Shown here: positions 4,285-5,639 of the stretch, in pieces
Layout of the letters: the number at the start of each line of letters is the position of its first letter
How positions within the stretch are numbered: the stretch's first letter is position 1
Source: Anaerolineaceae bacterium
Lineage (GTDB): Bacteria > Planctomycetota > Phycisphaerae > FEN-1346 > JAACEH01
Length of the DNA: 5,639 bases
Assembly (NCBI GenBank): GCA_011682595.1
Contig: JAACEH010000137.1
Location: forward strand, 1-5,639
Reading direction: 5' to 3'
Made by a program: the position numbers and the translations under genes
The notes under the pieces: generated by a model
Database searches by the model: none
The model's input: the letters and a program-made list of their open reading frames with translations, nothing else
What the model was told of the DNA's origin: nothing

Positions 4285-5639
4285 ATGACGTCGATTCCTC
4301 GGATATTTACTGCTCTGCGTAGCACGCTGCGCAGCACGAGCGCCCCGCTGCTGGCCGGGCTGTTGATCGGCCTCGCTCCCGGAGTGGGGCTGTCTGTGGC
4401 GGCGGACGACGAGGGCGGCTTCGTGCGGCGGTTCCTGGCCTGCGGCCCGTACCGCAACCTGGAGCCCGAGCGCCGGCTGGTCGGCCCCCGGGAGTTGCCC
4501 TTCGAGGGCCACGTGACCATGGGCCACCTGTGGGTGCCCGTCGAGGCCCGCCCGGACGGCTTTGTCAACCTGGGCGTCCTCGGCCCCGCGCCGACGGCCG
4601 TCGCCCTGGCCCACGTCTATGTTTACAGCGAAAACGACCGCGACCTGCTGCTGCTGGCCGGCAGCGACGACCGGGCCTGGATCACGCTCAACGGGCGGCG
4701 CGTCCACAGTGCCGGCAAGACCAAGAGCGGCCCTTGGCGGCCGGACCAGGAGAAGGTGAAGATTCGCCTCAAGAAGGGCTGGAACAAGCTGCTGGTTCGC
4801 GTCTGGAACAACGCGGGCCACCATGGTTTCTCGGTGCGCTTCGCCCTGCCCGACGGCCGTCCGGTGCGCCTGCGGACCTCGGCCACGGTGCCCGATGAGT
4901 TGCTGGACAGTCCGTGGTTGAAGCGATCGCTGAAGAAGAGGGAAGTCGACGAGCTGTTGGCCCTGCTTGAAAACCAGGTTCGCAACACCATGTACGCCGC
5001 CGACCGGCTGCTGGGGGCCTGGAAGGCCGAGGGCCCGCCGCTGGACCCTTCTTACGGGCAGACACGCGACGGGGCCGTGGCCTACGTTCGGGCCCTGCGC
5101 GAGGTGCTGGAAAATGTGCCGGCCCCGGGGAATCCGGCCGACCGGGCCCAGTGGCGACGCCGGGCCGCCGAAGCCCGGGCACAGTTGCGCAAGGAGGTGC
5201 TGCAAGGACCGTACACCCTGACGGCGCGGACCGAGGCCTTTCTGAAGCGGGCCGACACCGGCGCCCAACTCTGGGACCTGGTGGCCCTGGCGGCCAGCAC
5301 GGCCGGCGACGCGGGGCGCCAGGCGGCCGAGGTGAACCGGGCCCTGGTGGCGGCCCGCGAACTGCTCAGCGCGGTCAACGACCAGTACCTGCGACCCTTC
5401 CGGCTGAGAGAGAACACGCTGAAAAACCGCACCGGCCAACTGGCCTTGCGCTTCCTGCAGGGCGACGGCTCACCCATCCAGTACGCCGAAGTCACCGCCG
5501 AACAGACCGGGCACGCATTTGCCTTCGGCTGCAACCTGTTCGCCTTCGAGGCCTTCGGCTCGAGCGCCGAGAACCGGCTCTACTTGCGGCGCTTCGCCGA
5601 GCTGTTCAACACGGCAACCGTCCCGGTGTACTGGTCGCT
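4285..5639 (+). CDS. Secreted multidomain glycoside hydrolase family 10 protein (endo-1,4-beta-xylanase type), 3' end cut by the window
   Basis: The frame is open for 451 residues to the window end, with no stop. Residues 1-40 look like a signal peptide: arginine-bearing start, hydrophobic core PLLAGLLIGLAPGVGLSVAA, probable cleavage near 39-41. Residues about 46-190 form a PA14/carbohydrate-binding-like beta-sandwich: GPYRNLEPE, YVYSENDRDLLLLAGSDDRAW, LNGRRVHSAG and LKKGWNKLLVRVWNN are typical of such domains attached to planctomycete and verrucomicrobial hydrolases. Residues about 203-375 are mainly helical, arginine- and alanine-rich, and unrecognised. From about 383 (TGQLALRFLQGDGSPI, EQTGHAFAFGCNLFAF, RRFAELFNTATVPVYW) the sequence matches the start of bacterial GH10 domains, whose family acts on xylan. 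Both catalytic glutamates lie past the window end, so activity cannot be judged. The third codon positions are almost all G or C, unlike the ABC operon. The start at ATG 4285 has a good ribosome site. Confidence 0.8.
   Translation, partial: MTSIPRIFTALRSTLRSTSAPLLAGLLIGLAPGVGLSVAADDEGGFVRRFLACGPYRNLEPERRLVGPRELPFEGHVTMGHLWVPVEARPDGFVNLGVLGPAPTAVALAHVYVYSENDRDLLLLAGSDDRAWITLNGRRVHSAGKTKSGPWRPDQEKVKIRLKKGWNKLLVRVWNNAGHHGFSVRFALPDGRPVRLRTSATVPDELLDSPWLKRSLKKREVDELLALLENQVRNTMYAADRLLGAWKAEGPPLDPSYGQTRDGAVAYVRALREVLENVPAPGNPADRAQWRRRAAEARAQLRKEVLQGPYTLTARTEAFLKRADTGAQLWDLVALAASTAGDAGRQAAEVNRALVAARELLSAVNDQYLRPFRLRENTLKNRTGQLALRFLQGDGSPIQYAEVTAEQTGHAFAFGCNLFAFEAFGSSAENRLYLRRFAELFNTATVPVYWS

Noticed and set aside
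4144..5439. 431-residue minus-strand open frame
   Set aside because: It is antisense to the GH10 gene in very G/C-rich DNA where long spurious frames are expected. The plus frame has a signal peptide, ribosome site and domain motifs.

Overview
The window probably comes from a Planctomycetota-like bacterium. That is an inference. It rests on the style of the partial GH10 protein at the right end (signal peptide, PA14-like beta-sandwich, long helical linker, then GH10), on the very G/C-rich third codon positions of that gene, on a relic of a bacterial ADP-ribosylglycohydrolase, and on REP-like hairpin DNA between genes. No rRNA, tRNA or other marker gene is present, so the phylum is not proven.

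Layout, all on the plus strand. Bases 1-76 hold two 9-bp-stem hairpins in inverted orientation, a REPIN-like element with compensatory base changes. Bases 81-130 are a C-rich degenerate tandem repeat whose complementary strand is a canonical G-quadruplex motif. A sigma70-like promoter at 197-224 precedes a compact operon: a small two-helix membrane protein (about 248-418), an extracellular solute-binding protein (415-1440), a double-domain ABC permease (1441-3036) and an ABC ATPase (3033-3734). Genes overlap by 4 bases (GTGA, ATGA) or abut with no gap, so they should be co-transcribed and translationally coupled.

The three main operon products make one importer of the ferric-iron/sugar-phosphate/phosphonate-like class (FbpABC/SfuABC/AfuABC gene order). 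The periplasmic protein captures a ligand, the fused permease forms the channel, and the ATPase drives uptake. The binding protein has Asp-Ser-Asp-Asp where the ferric binders carry their tyrosine pair, so the substrate should not be called iron. The ATPase lacks the C-terminal regulatory extension of FbpC.

The 550 bases after the operon (3735-4284) hold no intact gene. They contain a frameshifted, start-less relic of an ADP-ribosylglycohydrolase-type gene (about 3779-4142) and a short leader with a possible promoter for the next gene. From 4285 to the window end runs the open 5' part of a secreted, much more G/C-rich gene. It encodes an N-terminal signal peptide, a PA14-like carbohydrate-binding beta-sandwich, a helical middle region and the beginning of a GH10 (endo-1,4-beta-xylanase type) catalytic domain, whose active-site residues lie beyond the window. 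Nothing visible links the transporter to the xylanase-like gene functionally.
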